From Paracidovorax valerianellae (GTDB lineage: Bacteria > Pseudomonadota > Gammaproteobacteria > Burkholderiales > Burkholderiaceae_C), in the NCBI RefSeq assembly GCF_900102625.1, contig NZ_FMZC01000008.1:152877-216876 (forward strand): a DNA stretch of 64,000 nucleotides, read 5' to 3'. How positions within the stretch are numbered: the stretch's first letter is position 1; every line of letters begins with the position of its first letter. Made by a program: the position numbers and the translations under genes. Shown here one piece after another: positions 42,266-52,488 of this stretch. The notes beneath the pieces are model-generated. The model had not been told where the DNA came from and did no database searches. It was given only the letters and a program-made list of their open reading frames with translations.

Positions 42266-42819
42266 GCTTGCCCTTCCACCCGAGCCGTGGATGCCACGCC
42301 TTCGGCTTGCCGCAGGCCATCCACGAGCTGATCGAGCTTGTCGTTGTCCATGAAACTGCACATGGTGCGGTCGTTGACCAGCATCACGGGCGCGTCAGCG
42401 CAAGCACCGAGGCATTCGCACTGCTGCAGCGTGAACAGGCCATCGGCCGTGGTCTCGCCCATCGCCACGCCCAGCTTCTTTTCCAGGTGATGCAGCGCCT
42501 TTTGTCCGTCGCGCAACTGGCACGGCAGATTGGTGCAGACGTTGAGCTTGTACTTGCCCGTCGGCTGCTGGTTGTACATGTTGTAGAACGTGGTCACTTC
42601 ATGCACTGCGATCTGGGGCATACCCAGGTAATCGGCAATCACGACCTCGCTCTCGGTGCTGACCCAGCCCTGTTCCTGCTGAACGATCGCGAGGCAAGCC
42701 ATGACCGCAGATTGCTTTTGCTCTGCAGGGTACTTCGCCACTTCGCGGGCGAAGCGTGCCAACGTTGCCTCGGTGATCCGGGACACGCCGGTATCCGCGC
42801 TTTTCGTTTCGGTATTCAT
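42262..42819 (-). CDS. nuoE: NADH-quinone oxidoreductase subunit E
   Basis: The 185-residue thioredoxin-like subunit holds cluster N1a. The ligands are visible in [11 protein letters not shown] and [34 protein letters not shown] is the family core. The protein overlaps both nuoD and nuoF by four bases each, a sign of tight translational coupling. Confidence 0.96.
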   Translation of the reverse strand: MNTETKSADTGVSRITEATLARFAREVAKYPAEQKQSAVMACLAIVQQEQGWVSTESEVVIADYLGMPQIAVHEVTTFYNMYNQQPTGKYKLNVCTNLPCQLRDGQKALHHLEKKLGVAMGETTADGLFTLQQCECLGACADAPVMLVNDRTMCSFMDNDKLDQLVDGLRQAEGVASTARVEGQA

Positions 42820-44069
42820 CGGTCAATCTCCCCGAACACGATATCCATCGTGCCAATGATGGCCACAGCGTCGGCGATCATGTGGCCGCGGGCCATTTCA
42901 TCCAAGGTGGCCAGATGGGCAAAGCCAGGCGCACGAATCTTGAGGCGGTACGGCTTGTTGGCACCGTCGCTCACCAGATAGATGCCGAACTCGCCCTTGG
43001 GGTGTTCGACGGCGGCATAAGCTTCGCCCTCGGGGACACGGAAGCCTTCGGTGAAGAGCTTGAAATGGTGGATCAGCTCTTCCATGTTCGACTTCATGGA
43101 TTCCCGCGAAGGTGGCGCCACCTTGTGGTTGTCCGTGATCACTGGCCCTGGATTGGCGCGCAGCCAGTCGACGCACTGCTTGATGATGCGATTGGACTGG
43201 CGCATTTCCTGCACACGGACCAGATACCGGTCGTAGCAGTCGCCCGTCTTCCCCACCGGCACATCGAAGTCCATGCGGTCGTACACGTCATAGGGCTGCG
43301 TCTTGCGCAAGTCCCATGCAATGCCCGATCCACGGATCATCGGACCGGTCATGCCCAGGTTGAGAGCACGCTCCGGCGTCACGACGCCGATGCCGACCGT
43401 GCGCTGCTTCCAGATGCGGTTGTCGGTCAGCAGCGTTTCATATTCGTCCACGCACTTCGGAAAGCGCTGCGTGAAGTCGTCGATGAAATCCAGCAGCGAA
43501 CCGCTGCGGTTCTGGTTCAGCGCCTCGATGGCCTTGGCATTGCGAATCATGTTCGCCTTGTACTGCGGCATCGAATCCGGCAAGTCGCGGTAAACACCAC
43601 CTGGACGGAAGTAGGCGGCGTGCATGCGCGCACCCGAAACCGCCTCGTACATGTCGAACAGGTCTTCGCGCTCGCGGAAGGTGTAGATAAGGATGGTGGA
43701 GCTGCCGCAATCGTTGCCGTGCGAGCCCAGCCACATGAGGTGGTTCAGCAAGCGTGTGATTTCGGAGAACATCACACGGATGTACTGCGCACGCAAGGGC
43801 ACGTCCAGCCCCAGCAGTTTTTCGATGGCCAGACAGTAGGCGTGCTCATTGCACATCATCGAAACGTAGTCCAGCCGGTCCATATAGGGCAGCGACTGGA
43901 TGTAGGTCTTGTGCTCGGCCAGCTTTTCGGTGGCGCGGTGCAGCAGGCCGATGTGCGGATCGGCACGTTGGACCACTTCGCCATCGAGCTCGAGCACGAG
44001 GCGCAGCACACCGTGCGCGGCAGGATGCTGCGGCCCGAAGTTCAGGGAATAGTTCTTGATTTCAGCCAT
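42816..44069 (-). CDS. nuoD: NADH-quinone oxidoreductase subunit D
   Basis: The 417-residue 49-kDa-type subunit lines the quinone cavity with NuoB and NuoH. It opens [20 protein letters not shown] with the cavity His pair, and has [16 protein letters not shown] and [20 protein letters not shown]. The C-terminus [15 protein letters not shown] matches the family end. nuoC and nuoD are separate here, unlike the E. coli nuoCD fusion. Confidence 0.97.
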   Translation of the reverse strand: MAEIKNYSLNFGPQHPAAHGVLRLVLELDGEVVQRADPHIGLLHRATEKLAEHKTYIQSLPYMDRLDYVSMMCNEHAYCLAIEKLLGLDVPLRAQYIRVMFSEITRLLNHLMWLGSHGNDCGSSTILIYTFREREDLFDMYEAVSGARMHAAYFRPGGVYRDLPDSMPQYKANMIRNAKAIEALNQNRSGSLLDFIDDFTQRFPKCVDEYETLLTDNRIWKQRTVGIGVVTPERALNLGMTGPMIRGSGIAWDLRKTQPYDVYDRMDFDVPVGKTGDCYDRYLVRVQEMRQSNRIIKQCVDWLRANPGPVITDNHKVAPPSRESMKSNMEELIHHFKLFTEGFRVPEGEAYAAVEHPKGEFGIYLVSDGANKPYRLKIRAPGFAHLATLDEMARGHMIADAVAIIGTMDIVFGEIDR

Positions 44070-44096
44070 GGTGAATCACTTGTCGGCGCGAACGCC

Positions 44097-44705
44097 TCAG
44101 TGCAGGCCTCCGTACTTTTCTTCGCGGATGATGCGGGGCGTGATCTCACGCGGTTCGATCGTCACGGGTTCGTAGATGACACGTCGCTGCTCGGCGTCGT
44201 AGCGCATTTCCACATGCCCGGACAGCGGGAAATCCTTGCGGAAAGGATGCCCGATGAAACCGTAGTCGGTCAGGATGCGTCGCAGATCGCTGTGGCCATC
44301 GAACACGATGCCATACAGGTCGAAGGCTTCGCGCTCGTACCAGTTGGCAGAGTTCCAGAGGTCGGCCACCGATGGCACCACCGGAAAATCGTCATCGGGA
44401 CAGAACACCTTCACGCGCACACGCTGGTTCATGCTGACCGACAGCAGGTGCGACACCACGCAGTAGCGAGGACCTTCCACGCCCACATCGCCGTACGACG
44501 AGTAATCCACACCGCACAGATCGACCAATTGCTCGAAACGGCAACCCGGCGCATCGCGCAGCACCTGCATCGCAGCCAGGTAGTCGGAAGAGGCCACTAC
44601 CAGAGTGACCTCGCCCAGCGCCACGGAAATCTGGCGCACCTTGTCGCCGAGCGCAGCGGCAATCGCGTCCCGAAGTGCTTCGGGTCGAATAGCAAAGGCA
44701 GTCAT
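44097..44705 (-). CDS. nuoC: NADH-quinone oxidoreductase subunit C
   Basis: The 202-residue 30-kDa-type subunit contains the family core [20 protein letters not shown] and [20 protein letters not shown]. The ATG at 44705 is preferred to a TTG two codons upstream. It lies 27 bases before nuoD and 10 bases after nuoB. Confidence 0.96.
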   Translation of the reverse strand: MTAFAIRPEALRDAIAAALGDKVRQISVALGEVTLVVASSDYLAAMQVLRDAPGCRFEQLVDLCGVDYSSYGDVGVEGPRYCVVSHLLSVSMNQRVRVKVFCPDDDFPVVPSVADLWNSANWYEREAFDLYGIVFDGHSDLRRILTDYGFIGHPFRKDFPLSGHVEMRYDAEQRRVIYEPVTIEPREITPRIIREEKYGGLH

Positions 44706-44715
44706 CGTCAACCCT

Positions 44716-45195
44716 TCAGACGCGAGCGATGGTGTTGGTACGGCGAATTTTCTGCTGCAGCTGGATGATCCCGTAGATCAGCGCCTCGGCCGTCGGAGGG
44801 CAACCAGGCACATAGACATCCACCGGAACGATGCGATCGCAGCCACGCACCACCGAATAGCTGTAGTGGTAGTAACCACCACCGTTGGCGCAGGAACCCA
44901 TCGAGAGCACCCAGCGCGGCTCCGACATCTGGTCATACACCTTGCGCAGAGCGGGCGCCATCTTGTTGCACAGCGTACCGGCCACGATCATCAGATCGGA
45001 CTGGCGCGGGCTGGCACGGAACACCTCCGCACCGAAACGGCCGATGTCGTAACGCGCCGCCGCAGCGTGCATCATCTCCACCGCGCAGCAGGCCAGACCG
45101 AACGTCATGGGCCAGAGCGATCCCGTCTTGGCCCAATTCACCACCGAGTCGTAACTGGTGGTGATGAAGCCTTCCTTCATCACGCCTTCAATCAT
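44716..45195 (-). CDS. nuoB: NADH-quinone oxidoreductase subunit B
   Basis: The 159-residue subunit holds cluster N2, the last in the chain before quinone. The tandem-Cys motif is in [16 protein letters not shown]; further ligands are in [21 protein letters not shown] and [14 protein letters not shown]. Length is usual. It lies 24 bases after nuoA. Confidence 0.97.
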   Translation of the reverse strand: MIEGVMKEGFITTSYDSVVNWAKTGSLWPMTFGLACCAVEMMHAAAARYDIGRFGAEVFRASPRQSDLMIVAGTLCNKMAPALRKVYDQMSEPRWVLSMGSCANGGGYYHYSYSVVRGCDRIVPVDVYVPGCPPTAEALIYGIIQLQQKIRRTNTIARV

Positions 45196-45219
45196 CGTGT
45201 CATTCCTTATGAAGACCGG

Positions 45220-45579
45220 TCATTCCCAATCCAGGGCACCCTTTTTCCACTCGTAGGCAAAGCCCACGACGAGGATGGCCAGAAAGATGACTACGGCAAT
45301 GAAACCCGTCAGCCCCACTTCGTGCAGCGAAACCGCCCACGGAAACAGGAAAGCGATTTCCAGATCAAAAAGAATGAAGAGGATGGCGACGAGGTAGTAA
45401 CGCACGTCGAACTTCATGCGAGCGTCTTCGAAGGCTTCGAAGCCGCATTCGTAGGGGGAGTTCTTGGCCGCATCCGGGCGATTCGGACCGAGTACATAGC
45501 CCAGTACCAGAGGTACGACGCCGACACCGATGCCGACCAGGATGAACAAAAGGACGGGGAGGTACTGATCGAGGTTCAT
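45220..45579 (-). CDS. nuoA: NADH-quinone oxidoreductase subunit A
   Basis: The 119-residue three-helix subunit has [20 protein letters not shown] (the conserved TMH1-2 loop with Cys) and [14 protein letters not shown], seen as [18 protein letters not shown]. It is the first of fourteen nuo genes in the standard order A-N. The tRNA-Leu gene lies 73 bases upstream. Confidence 0.97.
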   Translation of the reverse strand: MNLDQYLPVLLFILVGIGVGVVPLVLGYVLGPNRPDAAKNSPYECGFEAFEDARMKFDVRYYLVAILFILFDLEIAFLFPWAVSLHEVGLTGFIAVVIFLAILVVGFAYEWKKGALDWE

Positions 45580-45652
45580 CTGGAGGATGTGCTCACCGCT
45601 GAAGCTACACCCAGACGCCCCAGGATGGGCGTGTTGGATGGGCTTTTTGTTT

Positions 45653-45737
45653 TGGTGCCGTCGGCGAGACTCGAACTCGCACAGCTTTCGCCACTACCCC
45701 CTCAAGATAGCGTGTCTACCAATTTCACCACGACGGC
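45653..45737 (-). tRNA. tRNA-Leu (anticodon GAG)
   Basis: The minus strand folds as an 85-base tRNA with acceptor arms GCCGTCG and CGACGGC. It has a D-loop with AAATTGGTAGACA, an anticodon stem CTATC/GGTAG around loop TTGAGGG (anticodon GAG), a long variable arm GTGGCGAAAGC and TTCGAGTC in the T-arm. CCA is encoded (45655-45653). The large variable arm fits leucine. It sits between secG and nuoA; secG-tRNA-Leu(GAG) is also the E. coli arrangement (secG-leuU). Confidence 0.95.
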
Positions 45738-45859
45738 TGATTTATGCATCTGGATGGCATGAGGAACCCGCTTGGGGTTTTGGCTTTCCAGACAATCCGG
45801 GATTCTACTCCGGAAAAACCCTGCTCCGAAGAGCCGGGTCAAATTTTGCGCTTTTCTTC

Positions 45860-46237
45860 TTACTTGGTCGGAATCTGGCCCGCACCCGAGGCCGGCACAA
45901 CAGGCGCCACAGGCACTTCGGAAGCTGCGCCAGAGGCGGGCTGCTGAGCTGGAGCCACGGCAGACGGCGTTTCAAGCACGCTTCCCACGCCTGCGGGACG
46001 GACATTGCCGAAATAGGCCAGCGCCAGCGTTGCGACGAAAAATACACCAGCCAGCACCGCCGTGGTGCGGGAAAGGAAATTGGCACTGCCGCTGGCACCG
46101 AACAGGCTGCCAGAACTGCCGCTACCAAAAGCCGCACCCATATCGGCGCCCTTACCATGCTGGATCAGGATCAGGCCGATCATTCCCAAGGCAGCCAGAA
46201 TCTGGACCGCCAAAATTACGTTCACAAGCGCGTTCAT
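45860..46237 (-). CDS. secG: Protein-export membrane protein SecG
   Basis: The 125-residue SecG has two membrane segments: about 2-22 (LVNVILAVQILAALGMIGLI) and about 54-76. The conserved loop between them is LIQHGKGADMGAAFGSGSSG. It assists SecYE in SecA-driven export. After the second segment a Pro/Ala-rich tail ends QIPTK. It follows tpiA by 41 bases and precedes tRNA-Leu, suggesting one transcript. Confidence 0.94.
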   Translation of the reverse strand: MNALVNVILAVQILAALGMIGLILIQHGKGADMGAAFGSGSSGSLFGASGSANFLSRTTAVLAGVFFVATLALAYFGNVRPAGVGSVLETPSAVAPAQQPASGAASEVPVAPVVPASGAGQIPTK

Positions 46238-46254
46238 TCTCTATTTACTCCTAA

Positions 46255-46290
46255 TTTGATAGCTATATACCGGCGTCTTTATTGCGCCGC
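46255..46290 (+). repeat. Dispersed hairpin repeat, copy F (tpiA/secG junction)
   Basis: TTTGATAGCTATATACCGGC is followed by GTCTTTATTGCGCCGC. The GATAGC and CGTCTTTATTGCGC parts match copy A at the same relative spacing. The first arm of the hairpin is missing, so this is a shortened copy. It covers the tpiA stop and the last codons of tpiA. Confidence 0.6.
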
Positions 46291-47022
46291 AGCAATGATT
46301 TGCAGAAAGTCCTGGGCCTTGAGGGACGCCCCCCCTACCAGGCCACCATCGATGTCTGGCTGCGCCAGCAACTGGGCGGCGTTCGCTGCATTCATGCTCC
46401 CGCCGTACAGCAAGCGGATGCCTCCAGCCTGGGGACTCGCCGCCGCCAGTTGCGCACGCAATACCGCATGAACCTCTTGCGCCTGCTCGGGCGTGGCGGT
46501 ACGGCCCGTTCCGATGGCCCACACAGGCTCGTAAGCCACGACGATTTCGCTGATGCAATGGCCATTCGTATGAATGACAGCAGCCAGCTGCCGCTTCACG
46601 ACGGCTTCGGTCTGTCCCGCCTCGCGCTCCGCCAATGTCTCGCCGACGCAGACGATGGGCGTAATGCCCGCCGCCAGCGCACGCTGCGCCTTGGCCGCGA
46701 CCACCTCGTCGGTTTCCCCATGGTATTGGCGCCGCTCGGAGTGCCCTACCAGCACGTACCGCACGCCGAACTCCAGCAACATGGCCGCCGAGGTTTCGCC
46801 CGTGTAGGCACCCGCCTCATAGATCGACACATCCTGAGCGGCCACCGCCACAGCAGAGCCATCCGCGAGCGCCTTCACTTGCGCCAGATAAGGCGCCGGC
46901 ACGGCGACGGCGATGTCGCAATTGGATTGACCAACACCTGAACGCAATGCATCCAGCAAAACCTGATTGGCAGCCAAGCTGCCGTTCATCTTCCAATTAC
47001 CGGCAATCAGTTTCTTTTTCAT
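46279..47022 (-). CDS. tpiA: Triosephosphate isomerase
   Basis: TpiA interconverts dihydroxyacetone phosphate and glyceraldehyde 3-phosphate. The 247-residue protein has the catalytic Lys in AGNWKMNG, His in [13 protein letters not shown], Glu in [13 protein letters not shown] and the phosphate loop [11 protein letters not shown]. The ATG at 47022 is preferred to a GTG three codons upstream. It overlaps the quinone oxidoreductase gene by four bases. The last codons lie in repeat copy F, so the C-terminal residues (IIAAAQ) may derive from it. Confidence 0.96.
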   Translation of the reverse strand: MKKKLIAGNWKMNGSLAANQVLLDALRSGVGQSNCDIAVAVPAPYLAQVKALADGSAVAVAAQDVSIYEAGAYTGETSAAMLLEFGVRYVLVGHSERRQYHGETDEVVAAKAQRALAAGITPIVCVGETLAEREAGQTEAVVKRQLAAVIHTNGHCISEIVVAYEPVWAIGTGRTATPEQAQEVHAVLRAQLAAASPQAGGIRLLYGGSMNAANAAQLLAQPDIDGGLVGGASLKAQDFLQIIAAAQ

Positions 47023-48011
47023 GCGGACCACGTCAAAACAATCTTCCCTGCGTGCTGGCTGGATTCCATCAATGCATGGGCCTTTGCCGCCTCCGCAGCG
47101 GGAAACGTGCTGTGAACGATCGGCCGAACCGTGCGGGACGCCAATAGCGGCCAGACCTTCTCACGCAACGCGCTGGCAATGGCCCCCTTGAACGCCACGG
47201 AACGTGGCCGAAGCGTGGAGCCGGTCACGGTCAGGCGGCGGCGCAGCACCAACCCGGCATTCAACTCAGCCTTGATGCCCCCTTGAACCGCGATGATCAC
47301 CAGCCGGCCGTCTTCTGCAAGGCATTCGATTTCGCGGGCCACGTAATCACCCGCCACCATGTCGAGCACCACGTCCACTCCCTTGCCGCCGGTGATGCGC
47401 TGCACCTCCTCGACGAAGTCCTGGGTCTTGTAGTTGATCGCGTGATGGGCGCCGATTTCCAGGCAAGCCGCGCACTTTTCGTCGCTGCCAGCCGTAACGA
47501 TGACTGTGGCACCGAATGCACGGCCCAGCTGTATGGCCGTCACGCCGATCCCGCTGCTGCCACCTTGCACCAGCAACGTTTCGCCTTCAGACAAGCGCCC
47601 ACGATCGAAGACATTGCTCCACACGGTGAAGAACGTTTCCGGCAACGAAGCCGCCTCGATGTCGCTCAAGCCCTCCGGCACTGGCAAGCATTGCGCCACC
47701 GGGGCCACGCAATATTCAGCATAGCCGCCGCCAGCCACCAACGCGCAGACGCGATCGCCAACCCGCAGCCCCGCCTTGGCCATTTCCGCCTCGTCGCCGC
47801 TTTCGATCACGCCTGCCACCTCGAGCCCGGGCAATTCCGAAGCCCCGGGCGGAGGCGCATAGTGGCCTTTTCGCTGAAGGACGTCCGGCCGGTTGATCCC
47901 GCTGGCAGCCACCCGGATCAGCAACTCGCCCGGAGCAGGCTGGGGAACCGGGCGTTCGCCCAAGCGAAGAACTTCAGGGCCGCCAGGGCTCTCGATTTCC
48001 ACCACACGCAT
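47019..48011 (-). CDS. NAD(P)H:quinone oxidoreductase (zinc-less MDR family)
   Basis: The 330-residue medium-chain dehydrogenase/reductase has the GroES-like N-domain with [20 protein letters not shown] and [14 protein letters not shown]. The nucleotide-binding turn is in [20 protein letters not shown]. Zinc ligands of alcohol dehydrogenases are not seen, as in quinone oxidoreductases (QOR/PIG3 type). The ATG at 48011 is preceded by AAGGTGAG. The stop overlaps tpiA by ATGA, so it heads the tpiA-secG transcript. Confidence 0.9.
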   Translation of the reverse strand: MRVVEIESPGGPEVLRLGERPVPQPAPGELLIRVAASGINRPDVLQRKGHYAPPPGASELPGLEVAGVIESGDEAEMAKAGLRVGDRVCALVAGGGYAEYCVAPVAQCLPVPEGLSDIEAASLPETFFTVWSNVFDRGRLSEGETLLVQGGSSGIGVTAIQLGRAFGATVIVTAGSDEKCAACLEIGAHHAINYKTQDFVEEVQRITGGKGVDVVLDMVAGDYVAREIECLAEDGRLVIIAVQGGIKAELNAGLVLRRRLTVTGSTLRPRSVAFKGAIASALREKVWPLLASRTVRPIVHSTFPAAEAAKAHALMESSQHAGKIVLTWSA

Positions 48012-48049
48012 AGCACTCACCTTGCCAAAAGAGTTGAGAGAAATGCAGC

Positions 48050-48076
48050 GCCAGCGCAGACAGGATCTGCGCTGGC
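48050..48076 (-). terminator. Terminator after pnp
   Basis: The perfect 11-pair stem GCCAGCGCAGA / TCTGCGCTGGC around a five-base loop lies 27 bases after the pnp stop on the minus strand, followed by GCTGCATTTCTCTC. The U-run is imperfect but the stem is strong. Confidence 0.65.
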
Positions 48077-48102
48077 CGCTCTCATATCAATAGCGTTGGA
48101 GC

Positions 48103-50346
48103 TCAGGCATCCATCTGACCCGACGATTCGCCGGAAGTCAGGGATTGCTGCTGCTGTTGCTGGTCTGCGCCCTCGCGGCGCTCACGCCGTTCGCCACGGT
48201 CCGAACGCTCGCCGCGCTCGGCAGGTGCGGGACGGCCACCGCCATCACCCATGGGGCGATCGGTCAGCGCTTTCATGGACAGCTTGACGCGGCCCTTTTC
48301 GTCCGTCTCGAGCACCTTGACCTTGACGATCTGGCCTTCGGTCAGATAGTCGGTCACCTTCTCGACGCGCTCGTGTGCGATCTGGCTGATGTGCAGCAAG
48401 CCGTCCTTGCCGGGCAGCAGGTTGATCAGCGCACCGAAGTCCAGAATCTTGACGATCGGGCCTTCGTAGATCTTGCCGATTTCGACCTCGGCCGTGATCT
48501 GCTCGATACGGCGCTTGGCTTCGTCTGCCTTGGCGCTGTCGGTGGACGCGATGGTGATGGTGCCGTCTTCGTCGATGTTGATCTGCGTGCCGGTTTCTTC
48601 CGTCAGAGCACGGATCACCGCACCGCCCTTGCCGATCACGTCACGGATCTTTTCAGGATTGATTTTCATAGTGAACAGCTTCGGCGCGAAGTTGCTCACC
48701 TCGGTCTTGGCTTCGCCCATGGCCTCTTGCATCTTGCCCAGAATGTGCAGACGCGCTTCCTTGGCCTGAGCCAATGCGACCTGCATGATTTCCTTGGTGA
48801 TGCCCTGGATCTTGATGTCCATCTGCAGAGCGGTAATGCCGCCCGTCGTGCCAGCGACCTTGAAGTCCATGTCGCCCAGATGATCTTCATCGCCCAGGAT
48901 GTCGGTCAGCACGGCAAAGCGATTTTCTTCCTTGATCAGGCCCATGGCGATACCGGCCACGTGCGCCTTCATCGGAACGCCAGCATCCATCAAGGACAGG
49001 CAGCCACCACACACCGATGCCATCGAGGAGGAGCCGTTGGACTCCGTGATTTCGGACACGACGCGCATCGTGTAGGGGAATTCTTCCTTGGTCGGCAGCA
49101 CGGCGATCAGCGCACGCTTGGCCAGACGGCCGTGGCCGATTTCGCGGCGCTTGGTCGAGCCCATGCGGCCCACTTCGCCGGTGGCGAAGGGAGGCATGTT
49201 GTAGTGCATCATGAAGCGGTCTTCATATTCGCCGGCCAGTGCATCGATGCGCTGAGCGTCCCGCTCGGTCCCGAGCGTGGCGATGACCAATGCCTGCGTT
49301 TCACCGCGCGTGAACAGCGCGGAGCCGTGGGTGCGCGGCAGCACGCTGTTGCGGATCTCGATGGGGCGCACCGTACGGGTGTCGCGGCCGTCGATGCGGG
49401 GCTCGCCCGACAGAATCTGGCTGCGAACGATCTTGGCTTCGATGTCGAACAGCAGGCCTTCGACCTTGACGGCGTCGAACTCAACGCCCTCTGCCTTCAA
49501 GGCAGACAGCACTGAGGCGGTGGCTTCACGCAGGGCTTGCGTACGAGCCTGCTTACTGCGGATCTGGTAAGCGGCACGGAGTTTTTCTTCCGCCAGGGCG
49601 TTGACCTTGCCAATGAAAGACTCGTCCTTGGCAGGTGGCTGCCAGTCCCACACGGCCTTGCCGGCGTCGCGCACCAGTTCATGGATCGCATTGATGGCCA
49701 CGTTGCCTTGCTCATGGCCGAACACCACGGCACCCAGCATGATCTCTTCGGACAGCTGTTGCGCTTCGGATTCGACCATCAGCACAGCCGCTTCGGTGCC
49801 AGCCACCACGAGGTCCATCTGAGAATTCTTGCGGGCCGTCTGGCCGGGATTCAGCACGTATTCGCCGTTGATATAGCCAACGCGCGCAGCGCCGATCGGG
49901 CCATTGAACGGAATGCCGGAAATGGAAAGCGCAGCGCTCACGGCGATCATCGCGGCGATGTCTGCGTCCACTTCGGGGTTCAACGACACCGTGTGGATGA
50001 CCACGTGCACTTCGTTGAAGAAGCCTTCAGGGAAGAGAGGGCGGATCGGGCGGTCGATGAGACGGCTCGTGAGCGTCTCGTGCTCGCTGGGCTTGGCTTC
50101 GCGCTTGAAGAAGCTGCCGGGAATCTTGCCAGCGGCATACGTCTTCTCGATGTAATCCACCGTCAGCGGGAAGAAATCCTGTCCGGGCTTGGCCGTCTTG
50201 GAACCCACCACCGTGGCCAGCACGACGGTGTCATCGATATTCACCAGCACTGCGCCGGATGCCTGGCGGGCGATTTCGCCCGTTTCCATGACGACGGTCT
50301 TGTCGCCCCATTGGAAAGACTTGGTGACTTTGTTAAAAATGCTCAT
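48103..50346 (-). CDS. pnp: Polyribonucleotide nucleotidyltransferase (PNPase)
   Basis: PNPase degrades RNA 3' to 5' by phosphorolysis. The 747-residue protein has two RNase PH domains with [20 protein letters not shown] and the core [23 protein letters not shown] domain ([15 protein letters not shown]) and an S1 domain ([20 protein letters not shown]) follow. The C-terminal tail is rich in Arg, Glu, Gly and Gln, like tails that contact RNase E or RNA. It lies 205 bases downstream of rpsO with a terminator between. Confidence 0.97.
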   Translation of the reverse strand: MSIFNKVTKSFQWGDKTVVMETGEIARQASGAVLVNIDDTVVLATVVGSKTAKPGQDFFPLTVDYIEKTYAAGKIPGSFFKREAKPSEHETLTSRLIDRPIRPLFPEGFFNEVHVVIHTVSLNPEVDADIAAMIAVSAALSISGIPFNGPIGAARVGYINGEYVLNPGQTARKNSQMDLVVAGTEAAVLMVESEAQQLSEEIMLGAVVFGHEQGNVAINAIHELVRDAGKAVWDWQPPAKDESFIGKVNALAEEKLRAAYQIRSKQARTQALREATASVLSALKAEGVEFDAVKVEGLLFDIEAKIVRSQILSGEPRIDGRDTRTVRPIEIRNSVLPRTHGSALFTRGETQALVIATLGTERDAQRIDALAGEYEDRFMMHYNMPPFATGEVGRMGSTKRREIGHGRLAKRALIAVLPTKEEFPYTMRVVSEITESNGSSSMASVCGGCLSLMDAGVPMKAHVAGIAMGLIKEENRFAVLTDILGDEDHLGDMDFKVAGTTGGITALQMDIKIQGITKEIMQVALAQAKEARLHILGKMQEAMGEAKTEVSNFAPKLFTMKINPEKIRDVIGKGGAVIRALTEETGTQINIDEDGTITIASTDSAKADEAKRRIEQITAEVEIGKIYEGPIVKILDFGALINLLPGKDGLLHISQIAHERVEKVTDYLTEGQIVKVKVLETDEKGRVKLSMKALTDRPMGDGGGRPAPAERGERSDRGERRERREGADQQQQQQSLTSGESSGQMDA

Positions 50347-50350
50347 TTTT

Positions 50351-50385
50351 GCTCCATTTTTATAGCTGAATACACAGCTTCAGCT
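50351..50385. repeat. Weak hairpin-repeat-like sequence near the pnp start
   Basis: GCTCCATTTTTATAGC followed by TGAATACACAGCTTCAGC partly resembles the GCTAT...ATAGC element but has no matching second half. It lies directly before the pnp start, so any insertion would touch its leader. Weak. Confidence 0.25.
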
Positions 50386-50496
50386 AGGGAAGGAGTGCAA
50401 TTCAGAACACGATGCCATTCCAATGATTCTGTCTTTTCACATCAAAGGACAAGACCATTGGAATGACACAGCTTCGCTCTGTTTTGCGGCTCCGAA

Positions 50497-50535
50497 GTAA
50501 AAAACGCCTGAGCTAGCGTGCTAACCCAGGCGTTT
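50497..50535 (-). terminator. Terminator after rpsO
   Basis: On the minus strand AAACGCCTG and CAGGCGTTT form the stem with an inner GTTAGC...GCTAG extension. TTTTTTACTT follows. It lies just after the rpsO stop and before pnp, so pnp expression needs read-through or its own promoter. In E. coli, too, rpsO and pnp are separated by a terminator. Confidence 0.85.
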
Positions 50536-50551
50536 CGGCATGCGAATGCGC

Positions 50552-50818
50552 TTACTTGCGCAGACCCAGCTTGGCGATCAAAGCCGTATAACGTTCAGCG
50601 TCCTTCGCCTTCAGGTAGTCCAGCAGCTTGCGGCGGCGGCTCACCATGCGCAGAAGGCCACGGCGACCGTGGTGATCCTTGGCATGGGTCTTGAAGTGAG
50701 GGGTCAGTTCGTTGATGCGGGCGGTCAGCAGGGCCACTTGCACTTCCGGGCTACCGGTGTCATTGGCAGCACGGGCGTTGGCCTTGACGACTTCGGCCTT
50801 GATAGAGGATGCGATCAT
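50552..50818 (-). CDS. rpsO: 30S ribosomal protein S15
   Basis: The 88-residue S15 has the rRNA-binding core [39 protein letters not shown] and [10 protein letters not shown]. The ATG at 50818 begins [11 protein letters not shown]; the open frame upstream is not S15. It assembles early on the 16S rRNA platform. The rpsO-pnp order is conserved in proteobacteria. Confidence 0.98.
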   Translation of the reverse strand: MIASSIKAEVVKANARAANDTGSPEVQVALLTARINELTPHFKTHAKDHHGRRGLLRMVSRRRKLLDYLKAKDAERYTALIAKLGLRK

Positions 50819-50941
50819 TGGTTTTCCTTGAATTGCGGGGCCGGTGAACACGGCGTGAACAGCCGCACAGCCCCTGACTTACTTGCGCAAGCGGCTGGAA
50901 TGGCCACAAGCGTGCGTCTTGCACCATGCAAAACTCGGCGA

Positions 50942-52099
50942 TTATACCCCGAGCCATTTTTCGAGCCGCCTCACGCCCTCCTCCAGCCGCTGAGGATCGT
51001 GCGATGCGAAGCACCATCGCAGCCATCCTTGCGCTTCATCGCCAAACGCGCTGCCAGGGGCCAAGCCCAGGCCCGCCTCCAGCACCAGGCGCTTGGCGAG
51101 CGCCAACGAGTCACCCTGACCAGCCATTCGGAAGAACGCATACATGCCTCCTCTTGGCATCGCCACCTCGACACCGGGGAGCAATTGCAGCAAGGGCACC
51201 AAGGTATCCCGGCAATTCTGCATATGTGAAACGACACGGGGAGTGATTTCCGACGCATGCTGCAAAGCAGCAATGCCCGCCCGCTGCGTGAAGACGCTAG
51301 TGAATGAGGTATTGAATTCGATCAGTTTGCCCATGTGATGGGTCAGATCGGCGGGCATGACCAGCCAACCCAGCCGCCAACCCGTCATGAGAAAGCTCTT
51401 CGAAAAACTCTGCACCACAATCAGGCGGTCTTCGGGTTCCGCCACGTCAAGAAAGCTCGGAGCGCACCCTGACGACGAAGGCTCGTAGTACAGCTTTTCG
51501 TAAACCTCATCCGCCAAGATCCAGGTGCCGGTGGTACGGCAGTGCCGGAGAATTCGAAGCTGTTCCTCATGCGTCAAAGTCCAGCCCGTGGGATTGTTGG
51601 GCGCATTCAGAATGAGGAGTCGCGTCGTGGGAGTGACGGCCTTCAAGAGTTCCTCCACATCCAACGTCCATTCACCGGTGGCCTGAGGGCGAAGCGCCAC
51701 ACAGCGCAAGCGGGCGCCCATGATCCGAGGCTGCGCAGTCAAGTTTGGCCATACGGGCGTAACGGCCACGACCTCGTCATCGGCATCCAGTAGCGCCTGC
51801 ATCGACAGCATGAGTCCATTGACCCCGCCCGAAGTGACAGCCACCCTGTCTGAAGTGACTGGCTTGTGGGATTGCGTCGTGTAGGAAGCTATCGCAGCCC
51901 GCAATTCAGGCAAGCCCAGGTTGTGGGAATAAAAGGTTTCTCCACGCTGCAAAGATTCCACAGCAGCGCTGCGGATAACTTCGGGGGTTGTCTCATCGCT
52001 CTCGCCGAACCAGAAAGGCAAGACATCCTTGCGGCCTATTCCCGCGTTGGCTACTTCACGAATTTGGGATTCGGCAAGAGAAATGACGGTAGCGCGCAT
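50942..52099 (-). CDS. Pyridoxal phosphate-dependent aminotransferase (class I/II)
   Basis: The 385-residue fold-type I enzyme has the PLP-binding Lys in QSFSKSFLMTGWRLGW, the Asn/Pro motif LNAPNNPTGW and ILADEVYEKLYY. It resembles aspartate- or aromatic-type aminotransferases. The specific amino donor cannot be told. The ATG at 52099 starts the family N-terminus MRATVISLAESQIREV. It lies opposite a small secreted protein gene with 98 bases between their starts. Confidence 0.9.
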   Translation of the reverse strand: MRATVISLAESQIREVANAGIGRKDVLPFWFGESDETTPEVIRSAAVESLQRGETFYSHNLGLPELRAAIASYTTQSHKPVTSDRVAVTSGGVNGLMLSMQALLDADDEVVAVTPVWPNLTAQPRIMGARLRCVALRPQATGEWTLDVEELLKAVTPTTRLLILNAPNNPTGWTLTHEEQLRILRHCRTTGTWILADEVYEKLYYEPSSSGCAPSFLDVAEPEDRLIVVQSFSKSFLMTGWRLGWLVMPADLTHHMGKLIEFNTSFTSVFTQRAGIAALQHASEITPRVVSHMQNCRDTLVPLLQLLPGVEVAMPRGGMYAFFRMAGQGDSLALAKRLVLEAGLGLAPGSAFGDEAQGWLRWCFASHDPQRLEEGVRRLEKWLGV

Positions 52100-52197
52100 C
52101 GGAACATCCCTATGGAAAAAGAGAATGCATCGTAGTGGTTGCAGGCGGTGATTCCTGCGACACAATGCCCGGCATATCAAATATTGAAAGGGAGAAA

Positions 52198-52467
52198 ATG
52201 CCTGTTCCAACCAAAACAAATCTCGCTGGTCTTATCTTTGCACTCTGCATTGGTGTTTTTGCCGGTACTGCAAGCCCAGCCGCGCAAGCCGCAGCGTCTC
52301 AGCCGAACACCGAGCAGCCAATCAATAAAAAGCACTCGGTCAAAATCAAAAACACTACCCAGCGAAGCACTTCCGAAGAATCAAAGGCCGAGCGCGATCG
52401 TCGGATGTACAGGGAATGCAAAGGTCGTCCAAATGCAGGGGCCTGCCTGGGATATACCCATCGATGA
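52198..52467 (+). CDS. Small secreted protein, hypothetical
   Basis: The 89-residue product has a signal peptide (about 1-31, cleavage near AAQAA), then a polar, Lys/Ser/Thr-rich part. A conserved-looking end, DRRMYRECKGRPNAGACLG, has two Cys that could pair. GGGAGAAA sits right before the ATG, which supports the start. I do not recognise the family. It ends 21 bases before the convergent ribD stop. Confidence 0.6.
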   Translation: MPVPTKTNLAGLIFALCIGVFAGTASPAAQAAASQPNTEQPINKKHSVKIKNTTQRSTSEESKAERDRRMYRECKGRPNAGACLGYTHR

Positions 52468-52488
52468 CCGCCCCACACAATGCTGGAT

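Noticed and set aside
45614..45629. CGCCCCAGGATGGGCG near tRNA-Leu as a terminator
   Set aside because: A short stem with no U-run on the minus strand, where transcription would need to stop; read-through to nuoA is more likely.
48083..48105. ATATCAATAGCGTTGGAGC before the pnp stop as a repeat copy
   Set aside because: Only fragments of the repeat are present and could be chance in this length.
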